A DNA stretch of 14,892 nt from Actinomycetes bacterium (GTDB taxonomy: Bacteria > Actinomycetota > Acidimicrobiia > Acidimicrobiales > Microtrichaceae), in the NCBI GenBank assembly GCA_023450775.1, contig JAEXGP010000065.1, forward strand, positions 1-14,892, given 5' to 3'. How positions within the stretch are numbered: position 1 is the stretch's first letter; each line of letters begins with the position of its first letter. A program made the translations under genes and the position numbers. Below the pieces are notes generated by a model. The model searched no databases. It was not told where the DNA came from and saw only the letters and a list, made by a program, of their open reading frames with translations. This document shows positions 1 through 5,751 of this stretch, piece by piece.

Positions 1-776
1 TGGGGGACAGCGCGTGGTCGCTCGTCCTCGAGCCGCAGGGCAAGGTCGACGCCTGGTTCCGCCTGACCCGCACCGGCGACCAGGAGCTGCTCGTCGACGT
101 GGACGGCGGGTGGGGCGAGCGCACGGCGGCCCGGCTGCGCCGGTTCCTCCTGCGTGTCGACGTCACGATCGAGGAGGTCGACCGGCGATGCCTGGCGCTC
201 CGCGGGCCGCTGGCGGCGGCCGCGGCAGCCGACGTGGCCGGCGCCGAGCTCACGATCACGGCCGACTGGCGTGGCTTCCCGGGGGTGGACCTGTTCGGTG
301 CCGAGGGCGGGCCGGCTCCGGCCGCTCCCGCCGCCGTGCCGACCCCCGACCCCGTCGCGCTGCACGTCCTGCGGGTGGAGCAGGGCTGGCCGGCCATGGG
401 CCACGAGCTGGACACCGGCACGATCCCCGCCGAGGCCGGGCAGTGGCTCATCGACGCCTCCGTCAGCTTCACCAAGGGCTGCTACACCGGCCAGGAGCTG
501 GTCGCACGGATCGACAGCCGGGGCGGCAACGTGCCGCGCCACCTGCGCGGGTTCGTGCTCGACACGAGCGGCGGCGACGTCGCGGTGCCCGCGCCCGGCA
601 CGCCGGTGCTGGCCGACGGGACCGAGCGAGCGACCGTGACCAGCTCGGCCTGGTCGCCCACGCTCGGGGCGCCGATCGCGCTGGGCATGCTGCACCGCAG
701 CGTCGACGCGGGCGTCGTCGTCGACGTCGACGGCGTCCCGGCCACGGTCGTCGACCTCCCGTTCGTCCCGGCCTGA
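1..776 (+). CDS. ygfZ: YgfZ/GcvT-like folate-binding protein, 3' part
   Basis: The reading frame is open from base 3 to the TGA at 774-776 and has no start in the window, so the gene is cut by the left edge. The visible start of the frame reads LEPQGKVDAWFR, which matches the N-terminal folate-fold segment of the YgfZ family. The family signature KGCYTGQE is encoded at 474-497, followed by a typical C-terminal barrel segment (LRGFVLD, then APIALGMLHR). In other bacteria YgfZ is a tetrahydrofolate-dependent, cytoplasmic protein that helps assemble or repair certain iron-sulfur enzymes and affects tRNA modification; the Cys of the signature is the key residue. GcvT (glycine cleavage aminomethyltransferase) is related but lacks the KGCYTGQE signature. 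It is followed by a large palindrome and then trpC. The family call is firm; the cellular partner is unknown. Confidence 0.9.
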   Translation, partial: GDSAWSLVLEPQGKVDAWFRLTRTGDQELLVDVDGGWGERTAARLRRFLLRVDVTIEEVDRRCLALRGPLAAAAAADVAGAELTITADWRGFPGVDLFGAEGGPAPAAPAAVPTPDPVALHVLRVEQGWPAMGHELDTGTIPAEAGQWLIDASVSFTKGCYTGQELVARIDSRGGNVPRHLRGFVLDTSGGDVAVPAPGTPVLADGTERATVTSSAWSPTLGAPIALGMLHRSVDAGVVVDVDGVPATVVDLPFVPA

Positions 777-779
777 CCG

Positions 780-829
780 GTTCTGTTGCGCGATCTGGGG
801 CAAAGAGGCCGTGGTTCGCGCAACAGAAC
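780..829. repeat. 50-bp palindrome with perfect 14-bp arms before trpC
   Basis: GTTCTGTTGCGCGA (780-793) is exactly the reverse complement of TCGCGCAACAGAAC (816-829), with a 22-nt centre that has little further pairing. It begins four bases after the ygfZ stop and ends 31 bases before the trpC start. It could be a terminator for ygfZ (but there is no T tract), a regulatory structure ahead of trpC, or one copy of a dispersed palindromic repeat. No second copy occurs in this window. Confidence 0.8.
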
Positions 830-845
830 GGGCGTGGCGGGCGGG

Positions 846-851
846 TACGGT
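846..851 (+). promoter_or_regulatory. -10-like TACGGT before trpC
   Basis: TACGGT fits the TANNNT form and lies 9 bases before the ATG of trpC, which has no Shine-Dalgarno sequence. The spacing is a little longer than at the other start-abutting boxes in this window, so a leader of two or three bases or none is inferred. No -35 element is visible. Confidence 0.4.
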
Positions 852-860
852 CGCGTCCCC

Positions 861-1646
861 ATGGCCACCTACCTCGACGCCATCGTCGCCCGGCACCGGG
901 CCGAGGCCGCAGATGACGCCCGATCCACCGACGAGCTCGTCGAGGTGGCCCGCGAGCTGCCCCCGACGAGGGGGTTCCGGGCCTCGCTCGCCGGGACGAC
1001 CGAGCTGGCGGTGATCTCCGAGGTCAAGCGGCGCTCGCCCTCCAAGGGCGACCTGTTCGTGGACCTCGACCCCGCCGCCCTGGCCGCGGACTACCAGGCC
1101 GCGGGCGCCACCTGCCTGTCGGTCCTGACCGACACGGAGTCCTTCGGCGGCTCCACCGAGGACCTCGTCGCCGCCCGGGCAGCGGTCGAGCTGCCGGTGC
1201 TGCGCAAGGACTTCACCGTGTCCGCCAACGACGTCTGCGACGCCCGGTTGATGGGCGCCGACTGCGTCCTGCTGATCGTCGCCGCGCTCGACGACGCCGA
1301 GCTGCGCGACTTCTCCTCGCTCGCCGCCGACATCGGACTGGACGTGCTGGTCGAGATCCACGACGAGGCCGAGCTCGAACGGGCGCTCGCCACGACGTCG
1401 GGCGACCTCATCGGCGTCAACCAGCGCGATCTGGTGACGTTCCAGGTCGACCAGGCCCGGGCCGTCCGCATGGCCGGCGTCATGCCCGAGGACACGGTCC
1501 GGGTGGCCGAGTCGGGCGTCCGTGGACGCGACGACGCCCTCGCCCTCGCGGCCGCCGGCTACCACGCCGTGCTCGTGGGCGAGCATCTGGTGACCGCGCC
1601 CGACCCGGTCGCCGCGCTCACCGAGCTGCGGGTCCCGCTGCGCTGA
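861..1646 (+). CDS. trpC: indole-3-glycerol-phosphate synthase
   Basis: A 261-residue protein, normal for monofunctional TrpC, that closes the indole ring of indole-3-glycerol phosphate from CdRP in cytoplasmic tryptophan synthesis. Family motifs occur in order: ISEVKRRSPSKG (Glu54, Lys56), LRKDFTV (Lys116, general acid), VLVEIH (Glu165, general base), GVNQRD (Asn187; many homologues have NN here) and VAESGV (Glu217). The frame is open further upstream through the palindrome, but the conserved N-terminus MATYLDAIVARHR begins at the ATG at 861, so this start was chosen. There is no Shine-Dalgarno; a TACGGT box lies 9 bases upstream. The 3' end, including the stop codon, is repeated in tandem downstream. 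No Trp-rich leader peptide or attenuator was found. Confidence 0.97.
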   Translation: MATYLDAIVARHRAEAADDARSTDELVEVARELPPTRGFRASLAGTTELAVISEVKRRSPSKGDLFVDLDPAALAADYQAAGATCLSVLTDTESFGGSTEDLVAARAAVELPVLRKDFTVSANDVCDARLMGADCVLLIVAALDDAELRDFSSLAADIGLDVLVEIHDEAELERALATTSGDLIGVNQRDLVTFQVDQARAVRMAGVMPEDTVRVAESGVRGRDDALALAAAGYHAVLVGEHLVTAPDPVAALTELRVPLR

Positions 1647-1693
1647 GCCGGGGAGTCCCGCTGCGCTGAGCCGGGGCCGTCCCGCTGCGCTGA
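1632..1693 (+). repeat. tandem triplication of the trpC 3' end
   Basis: The 15-mer GTCCCGCTGCGCTGA occurs three times, at 1632-1646, 1655-1669 and 1679-1693, with periods of 23 and 24 bases. The first copy encodes the last codons and TGA stop of trpC. The first two copies share a further GCCGGGG, so the 22-base unit is identical in them; the third copy diverges after the TGA. This looks like a replication-slippage expansion. It lies in the gap between trpC and trpF. Confidence 0.9.
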
Positions 1694-1740
1694 ACGCGAG
1701 CCTCCGGGAAACCCTCCACGGGGTGACGGGTGCGCGCCGG

Positions 1741-1746
1741 TAGTTT
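1741..1746 (+). promoter_or_regulatory. -10-like TAGTTT, leaderless trpF promoter
   Basis: TAGTTT ends 6 bases before the GTG of trpF, so a transcript would start at or next to the first base of the start codon. There is no Shine-Dalgarno in front of the GTG. This supports GTG 1753 as the true start. No -35 hexamer is apparent. Confidence 0.55.
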
Positions 1747-1752
1747 GCGGTC

Positions 1753-2418
1753 GTGTTCGTGAAGATCTGCGGCATCACCAACGAGGAGGACGCCCTGATG
1801 GCGACGGCCCTCGGTGCCGATGCCGTCGGGTTCGTCTTCGCCCCGAGCACCCGGCAGGTCTCGGTCGGCACGGTGCGCGACATCGCCAAGCGGCTGCCGC
1901 CCGAGATCGTGACCGTCGGCGTGTTCCGGGACCAGGCGCCCCAGCTCGTGATCGACACCGTGCTCGAGGCGGGGCTGCGCGCCGTGCAGCTCCACGGCCA
2001 CGAGTCGCCGCAGGACGCCGCCGAGATCCGGCCCTACGTGCAGGCCCTCATCGTGGCCCTGGCCGTCGGCGACCCCGCGCTGGCCCACGTGGACTCCTAC
2101 GGCGCGGACGCCCTGCTGCTCGACTCGCCGGTCCCCGGATCCGGCAAGGTCTTCGACTGGGCGCTGGCCGAGGGCGTGCCCGTCGGACGCCGCATGATCC
2201 TGGCCGGCGGCCTCACGCCCGACAACGTCGGCGACGCCGTCCGCGAGGTGCAGCCCTGGGGAGTGGACACGTCCACCGGCGTGCAGGTCGACGGCGATCC
2301 GCTGCGCAAGGACCCGCTCAAGGTCCAGCGCTTCGTGCGCAACGCCCGGGCCGCCGCCCCGCAGCCGTACCACCCCGAGGGCAACGGCCCGTTCGACTGG
2401 GCCGACGCCGGCCTCTGA
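1753..2418 (+). CDS. trpF: phosphoribosylanthranilate isomerase
   Basis: A 221-residue protein with a GTG start that isomerises phosphoribosylanthranilate to CdRP, the substrate of TrpC encoded just upstream. The N-terminus VFVKICGIT is the family signature with catalytic Cys6. LLLDS holds the catalytic Asp124. Phosphate-binding motifs AGGLTPDNV (151-159) and DTSTGV (172-177; usually DxSSGV) follow. About 20 residues at the C-terminus (from RAAAPQ to FDWADAGL) extend past the barrel. It is separated from trpC by the tandem repeat and has its own start-abutting TAGTTT box, so it may be transcribed on its own as well as by read-through. Confidence 0.95.
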   Translation: MFVKICGITNEEDALMATALGADAVGFVFAPSTRQVSVGTVRDIAKRLPPEIVTVGVFRDQAPQLVIDTVLEAGLRAVQLHGHESPQDAAEIRPYVQALIVALAVGDPALAHVDSYGADALLLDSPVPGSGKVFDWALAEGVPVGRRMILAGGLTPDNVGDAVREVQPWGVDTSTGVQVDGDPLRKDPLKVQRFVRNARAAAPQPYHPEGNGPFDWADAGL

Positions 2419-2469
2419 GCGCCCGCAGCGCCACCGGTTATCGATTCGGAGGGGTCGCGAGCGGGCGCT
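2418..2469. repeat. inverted repeat spanning the trpF-trpB gap
   Basis: AGCGCCCGC (2418-2426) and GCGGGCGCT (2461-2469) are perfect 9-bp inverted arms separated by 34 bases. The left arm starts on the last base of the trpF stop and the right arm ends on the first T of the TACCGT box of trpB. It could be a terminator stem, an operator or chance in GC-rich DNA. Confidence 0.5.
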
Positions 2470-2474
2470 ACCGT
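2469..2474 (+). promoter_or_regulatory. -10-like TACCGT before trpB
   Basis: TACCGT lies 8 bases before the GTG of trpB, and no Shine-Dalgarno is present. This fits the leaderless pattern seen at several genes here and supports GTG 2483 as the start. Confidence 0.45.
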
Positions 2475-2482
2475 GCGCCGAC

Positions 2483-3679
2483 GTGACCGACGCCCGCGAC
2501 CTCTCGCCCGGACCCGTGATGGGCGAGCCCGACGAGACCGGCCGCTTCGGCCGGTTCGGCGGCCGGTTCGTGCCCGAGTCGCTGATGCCGGCGCTCATCG
2601 AGCTCGACGAGGCCTTCCGCGAGGCGTGGGCGGACGAGTCGTTCCGCGCCGAGCTCGACGAGCTGCTGCGGTCCTACGCCGGGCGCCCCAGCCCGCTCAC
2701 CGAGTGCCACCGCCTGTCCGAGGAGCTCGGCTGCCGGGTGCTGCTCAAGCGGGAGGACCTCAACCACACCGGGTCGCACAAGATCAACAACGTGCTGGGC
2801 CAGGCCCTGCTCGCCAAGCGGATGGGCAAGACCCGCCTGGTCGCCGAGACCGGCGCCGGCCAGCACGGCGTGGCCACGGCCACTGCGGCGGCGCTGCTCG
2901 GCATGGAGTGCCTCGTCTACATGGGCGAGGTCGACATGGCCCGCCAGGAGCTCAACGTGTTCCGCATGCGCCTGCTCGGCGCCGAGGTCACGCCGGCGCT
3001 GTCGGGGAGCCGCACGCTCAAGGACGCGGTGAACGAGGCCATGCGCGACTGGGTCGCCACCGTCGAGAACTCCCACTACTGCCTGGGCTCGGTGATGGGC
3101 CCGCACCCGTACCCCTGGATGGTGCGCGAGTTCCACCGGGTGATCGGCATCGAGGCCTCGGCCCAGTGCGACGAGCTGCTCGGCGGCCCGCCCGACGTGG
3201 TCGTGGCCTGCGTGGGCGGCGGGTCGAACGCGGCCGGCATCTTCTCCGGCTTCGCCGAGGTGCCGTCGGTGGAGCTGATCGGCGTGGAGCCGGCCGGCGG
3301 CGCGGCGGTGGGCGACGGCGTGCCCGGCATCGTCCACGGGATGCACAGCTACCTGAAGCAGGACGAGTTCGGCCAGGTCATGGAGGCCGAGTCGATCTCC
3401 GCCGGCCTCGACTACCCGGGCGTCGGTCCGGAGCACTCGCACCTGTCCGACGCCGGTCGGGCCCGCTACGTGCCGGTCACCGACGCCGAGGTCGTGGAGG
3501 CCTTCGTGCTGCTGAGCCGCACCGAGGGCATCATCCCGGCGCTCGAGTCGGCCCACGCCCTGGCCTGGGTGGCCCGGGAGCGGGCCGAGCTGGCGGGCCG
3601 CAGCGTGCTGATCAACCTCTCTGGGCGGGGCGACAAGGACGTGGCCCAGATGATGGACGTCCTGGCGGACCGGCTGTGA
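2483..3679 (+). CDS. trpB: tryptophan synthase beta chain
   Basis: A 398-residue protein, the usual length, that joins indole and serine using PLP in the alpha2beta2 tryptophan synthase. The N-terminal GRFGRFGGRFVPESLMPAL is typical. KREDLNHTGSHKINN carries the PLP lysine (Lys100; Ser replaces the more common Ala before HK). ETGAGQHGVATA (122-133), GGGSNA (245-250, PLP phosphate), SAGLDYPGVGPEH (306-318), RTEGIIPALESAHA (346-359) and GRGDKD (381-386) are all intact. It is the standard TrpB1 type, not TrpB2. GTG 2483 was chosen because it follows the TACCGT box and begins the conserved N-terminus. Its TGA overlaps the GTG of trpA by four bases, consistent with translational coupling and equal production of the two subunits. 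Confidence 0.98.
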   Translation: MTDARDLSPGPVMGEPDETGRFGRFGGRFVPESLMPALIELDEAFREAWADESFRAELDELLRSYAGRPSPLTECHRLSEELGCRVLLKREDLNHTGSHKINNVLGQALLAKRMGKTRLVAETGAGQHGVATATAAALLGMECLVYMGEVDMARQELNVFRMRLLGAEVTPALSGSRTLKDAVNEAMRDWVATVENSHYCLGSVMGPHPYPWMVREFHRVIGIEASAQCDELLGGPPDVVVACVGGGSNAAGIFSGFAEVPSVELIGVEPAGGAAVGDGVPGIVHGMHSYLKQDEFGQVMEAESISAGLDYPGVGPEHSHLSDAGRARYVPVTDAEVVEAFVLLSRTEGIIPALESAHALAWVARERAELAGRSVLINLSGRGDKDVAQMMDVLADRL

Positions 3680-4503
3680 CGGCCACGGCGGACACCTCGA
3701 CCGGCGCGGCCCCGACCCTCGACCTGGAGGCCACGCTGCGGGCCCGGCGGACGGACGGCGCCAAGTGCCTGGTCCCGTACCTCACCGGCGGCCTGTTCCC
3801 CGGCGAGCAGGGCGACTGGACCGACGTGCTGCGGGCCGTCGCCGCGGCCGGTGCGGACGGCATCGAGGTCGGCATCCCGTTCTCGGACCCGGTCATGGAC
3901 GGCCCGGTCATCCAGGAGGCGTCCGAGCTGGCGCTCCGCTCGGGGGCCACGCCGCCGGGGATCCTCGAGGACCTGTCCCGCGCCGACATCGGCGTGCCGC
4001 TGGCCGTCATGACGTACGTGAACCTGGTGTACCGGTTCGGCTACGAGCGCTTCGCCGCCACCGCCGCCGCGAGCGGCGTGTCGGCCGCGATCCTGCCCGA
4101 CGTGCCGCTGGAGGAGTCCGGCGACTGGTGCGCCGCGGCCGACGCGGCCGGCGTGCAGACCGTGATGCTGGCGGCGCCGACCGCGCCCGACGAGCGACTC
4201 GAGCGCATCGTCGAGCGCGCTCGTGGCTTCGTCTACGCCGTCGGGCTGATGGGCGTGACGGGGGAGCGCGACCACCTGGCCGGCTCGGCGACGGTCATCG
4301 CCCGCCGGCTCAAGGAGATCACCGACGTGCCGGTCCTGGTCGGCGTGGGCATCTCCACACCGGAGCAGGCGGTCGAGGTGTGCGAGGTGGCGGACGGCGT
4401 CGTCGTCGGCTCAGCGCTCGTGCGCCAGGTGCTGCAGACGCGCTCGCCCGAGGCGGCGGCGGACCTCGTCGGGTCGTTCCGCGACGCGATCGATCGCGGC
4501 TGA
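3676..4503 (+). CDS. trpA: tryptophan synthase alpha chain
   Basis: A 275-residue protein that cleaves indole-3-glycerol phosphate and passes indole to TrpB. The catalytic Glu64 is in IEVGIPFSDP and the substrate-binding Asp75 in MDGPVIQ. Further family motifs are LPDVPLEES, GLMGVTGERD and the phosphate-binding VLVGVGIST, followed by ADGVVVGSALV. Numbering is from the GTG that overlaps the trpB stop (GTGA); this start gives an N-terminus of about normal length and needs no Shine-Dalgarno if translation is coupled. Longer upstream frames are shadows of trpB. A GC-rich region with a perfect 10-bp hairpin follows and is the likely end of the transcript. Confidence 0.97.
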   Translation: MTATADTSTGAAPTLDLEATLRARRTDGAKCLVPYLTGGLFPGEQGDWTDVLRAVAAAGADGIEVGIPFSDPVMDGPVIQEASELALRSGATPPGILEDLSRADIGVPLAVMTYVNLVYRFGYERFAATAAASGVSAAILPDVPLEESGDWCAAADAAGVQTVMLAAPTAPDERLERIVERARGFVYAVGLMGVTGERDHLAGSATVIARRLKEITDVPVLVGVGISTPEQAVEVCEVADGVVVGSALVRQVLQTRSPEAAADLVGSFRDAIDRG

Positions 4504-4593
4504 CCGCGCCCGCGGACGAGCTCGCGCGAGCCTCGGAGGGGCCTCCCAGAGGTCCTCGAGGGCCCTCCCGGGGGCCTCCGGGGCGCTCCCGCC
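4504..4593. other. GC-rich non-coding stretch after trpA
   Basis: No gene is seen here. The stretch is built of GAGG, CCTC and GGCC blocks, including the palindromes GGAGGGGCCTCC and GAGGGCCCTC (4558-4567), and can fold in several alternative ways. With the hairpin at 4594-4616 it probably forms the trp transcript end. Confidence 0.5.
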
Positions 4594-4616
4594 GATTCGC
4601 GCGGAGCGCGCGAATC
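4594..4616 (+). terminator. trpA hairpin terminator candidate
   Basis: GATTCGCGCG and CGCGCGAATC form a perfect 10-bp stem around a GAG loop, 91 bases after the trpA stop. The following bases (CTTGGAATTG) contain few T residues, so this is not a classical rho-independent terminator, but high-GC actinobacteria often lack a T tract. Confidence 0.5.
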
Positions 4617-4690
4617 CTTGGAATTGCAGGGGAATAGCTCGCTTCGGGCCCCGCGACGTGATAGTTACATCGTCGTAATTCACCGTCATC

Positions 4691-4724
4691 GTCGACCAGT
4701 CCTCCGGGGGGTCGACCAGGAGGA
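4691..4724 (+). promoter_or_regulatory. hupB leader: repeats, Shine-Dalgarno and possible anti-Shine-Dalgarno
   Basis: GTCGACCAG occurs twice, at 4691-4699 and 4711-4719. The second copy runs into the strong Shine-Dalgarno AGGAGG (4718-4723), four bases before the ATG. TCCTCC (4700-4705) is exactly complementary to GGAGGA (4719-4724) with a 13-base loop, so the ribosome-binding site could be masked. The 50 bases before it are the most AT-rich in the area (GATAGTTACATCGTCGTAAT, 4659-4678) and probably hold the promoter, though I cannot assign its boxes. Confidence 0.5.
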
Positions 4725-4727
4725 ATC

Positions 4728-5012
4728 ATGAACAAGACCGAACTGGTGGAGACGATCGCCCAGCGGACCGACATCGCCAAGAAGGACGTCCAGTCCGTCC
4801 TCGACACCTTCGAGGACATCGCCGGCGAGATCGTGGCCAAGGGCAAGGACGCGCTGACCATCCCCGGCTTCCTGAAGTTCGAGCAGACCCACCGGGCCGC
4901 TCGCACGGGTCGCAACCCGCAGACGGGTGAGACCATCCAGGTGCCGGCGTCCAACGCCGCCAAGGTGACGGCTGGCGCCAAGCTCAAGAACCGCGCCAAG
5001 ACCGGCAGCTGA
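4728..5012 (+). CDS. hupB: HU-family nucleoid DNA-binding protein
   Basis: A 94-residue protein of standard HU length. MNKTELVETIAQRTDIAKKD is the N-terminal helical dimerisation part. GFLKFEQTHRAARTGRNPQTGETI spans the start of the DNA-binding beta arms, with the family signature ARTGRNPQTGE and then VPAS, and AGAKLKNR is the last helix. It has no Lys/Ala-rich C-terminal tail like that of mycobacterial HupB, so it is the short form. HU bends and coats DNA as a dimer. Unlike most genes here it has a strong Shine-Dalgarno (AGGAGG), as expected for an abundant protein. It stands alone, bounded by the trpA hairpin upstream and two hairpins downstream. Confidence 0.95.
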   Translation: MNKTELVETIAQRTDIAKKDVQSVLDTFEDIAGEIVAKGKDALTIPGFLKFEQTHRAARTGRNPQTGETIQVPASNAAKVTAGAKLKNRAKTGS

Positions 5013-5015
5013 GCC

Positions 5016-5036
5016 GGCGATCCCAGCGGGATCGCC
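5016..5036 (+). terminator. first hairpin after hupB
   Basis: GGCGATCCC and GGGATCGCC form a perfect 9-bp stem with an AGC loop, beginning four bases after the hupB stop. No T tract follows. Confidence 0.6.
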
Positions 5037-5046
5037 ACCATCGAGA

Positions 5047-5078
5047 CGACGAAGCCGCCCACCCGGGCGGCTTCGTCG
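5047..5078. terminator. strong hairpin terminator after hupB
   Basis: A perfect 14-bp stem runs from CGACGAAGCCGCCC (5047-5060) to GGGCGGCTTCGTCG (5065-5078) with the 4-base loop ACCC. It is the strongest hairpin in the window. It stands 10 bases after the first hairpin and about 35 bases before the -10-like box of bcp, so it most likely isolates hupB from bcp. Confidence 0.8.
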
Positions 5079-5114
5079 CGTCCCGGGTCGTCCACCGACG
5101 AGGTCGCGGCCACC

Positions 5115-5120
5115 TAGTCT
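5115..5120 (+). promoter_or_regulatory. -10-like TAGTCT, leaderless bcp promoter
   Basis: TAGTCT lies 7 bases before the ATG of the peroxiredoxin gene. There is no Shine-Dalgarno (the spacer is CGCCGCC), so the message is probably leaderless. Confidence 0.6.
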
Positions 5121-5127
5121 CGCCGCC

Positions 5128-5586
5128 ATGGCGAAGCTCGAGATCGGTGACAAGGCCCCTGCGATCGGCCTGAAGGACCAGCACGGCGAGACGGTGCGTC
5201 TGTCGTCGTACAAGGGCCGGAAGGTGCTCGTGTTCTTCTACCCGAAGGCCAACACGCCGGGCTGCACCACCCAGGCCTGCGGCCTGCGCGACGTGGCCGG
5301 CGAGGTGGGCGACACCGCCATCCTGGGGATCAGCCCCGACACACCCGACAAGCAGGCCAAGTTCGACGAGAAGTACTCGCTCGGCTACCCGCTGCTGGCC
5401 GACACCGAGCACAAGGTCGCCGACGCCTACGGCGTGTGGGGCGAGAAGAAGCTCTACGGCCGGGCGTTCATGGGCATCATCCGCTCGGCGTTCCTGATCG
5501 ACGAGAAGGGCAAGGTCGAGCAGGCCTGGTACAAGATCAGTCCCAAGGACACGCCGATCAAGCTCCTGAAGGCCCTCGAGGGCTGA
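5128..5586 (+). CDS. bcp: thioredoxin-dependent peroxiredoxin, Bcp/PrxQ type
   Basis: A 152-residue cytoplasmic peroxidase that reduces hydrogen peroxide and organic hydroperoxides with electrons from thioredoxin. The thioredoxin-fold N-terminus (GDKAPAIGLKDQHGETVRLS) leads to FFYPKANTPGCTTQAC. Cys46 is the peroxidatic residue in the TPGCT motif, and Cys51, five residues later, is the resolving Cys that marks the C-x4-C PrxQ subgroup. GISPDTPDKQAKFDEKY and the C-terminal RSAFLIDEKGKV are also typical. No secretion signal is present. It is preceded by a strong hairpin and its own TAGTCT box, so it is probably monocistronic. No OxyR or other regulator gene is adjacent. Confidence 0.95.
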   Translation: MAKLEIGDKAPAIGLKDQHGETVRLSSYKGRKVLVFFYPKANTPGCTTQACGLRDVAGEVGDTAILGISPDTPDKQAKFDEKYSLGYPLLADTEHKVADAYGVWGEKKLYGRAFMGIIRSAFLIDEKGKVEQAWYKISPKDTPIKLLKALEG

Positions 5587-5678
5587 CCTCCGTTTCTGAC
5601 CACCGAGAACCGCGCTGGGGCGTGCTCCCGGTCATGGGAATCGCAGTGCCCGGGGCGACGGGACCGCCACCGGCTCGC

Positions 5679-5693
5679 TCAACAGTTTGTTGA
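5679..5693. promoter_or_regulatory. operator-like palindrome before the oxidase gene
   Basis: TCAACA-GTT-TGTTGA is a perfect 6-bp inverted repeat with a 3-base centre, about 60 bases before the start of the FAD oxidase. Its size and symmetry fit a dimeric repressor site. No regulator gene is adjacent, so the binding protein is unknown. The rest of the 165-base gap (5587-5751) holds no gene; GCCCCG (5731-5736) and CGGGGC (5746-5751) could form a small hairpin touching the ATG. Confidence 0.4.
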
Positions 5694-5751
5694 AGTCGGG
5701 TCTTCACGGCCGGGCAACAGCGCCGTAACAGCCCCGGGCCAGTCTCGGGGC

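Noticed and set aside
780..860. Trp attenuator or leader peptide before trpC
   Set aside because: No short start-to-stop frame with tandem TGG codons and no alternative terminator with a T tract; only the palindrome is present.
1632..1693. CRISPR-like array
   Set aside because: Three copies of 15-22 bases with 8-9-base gaps and no spacers of uniform length; it is a simple tandem duplication.
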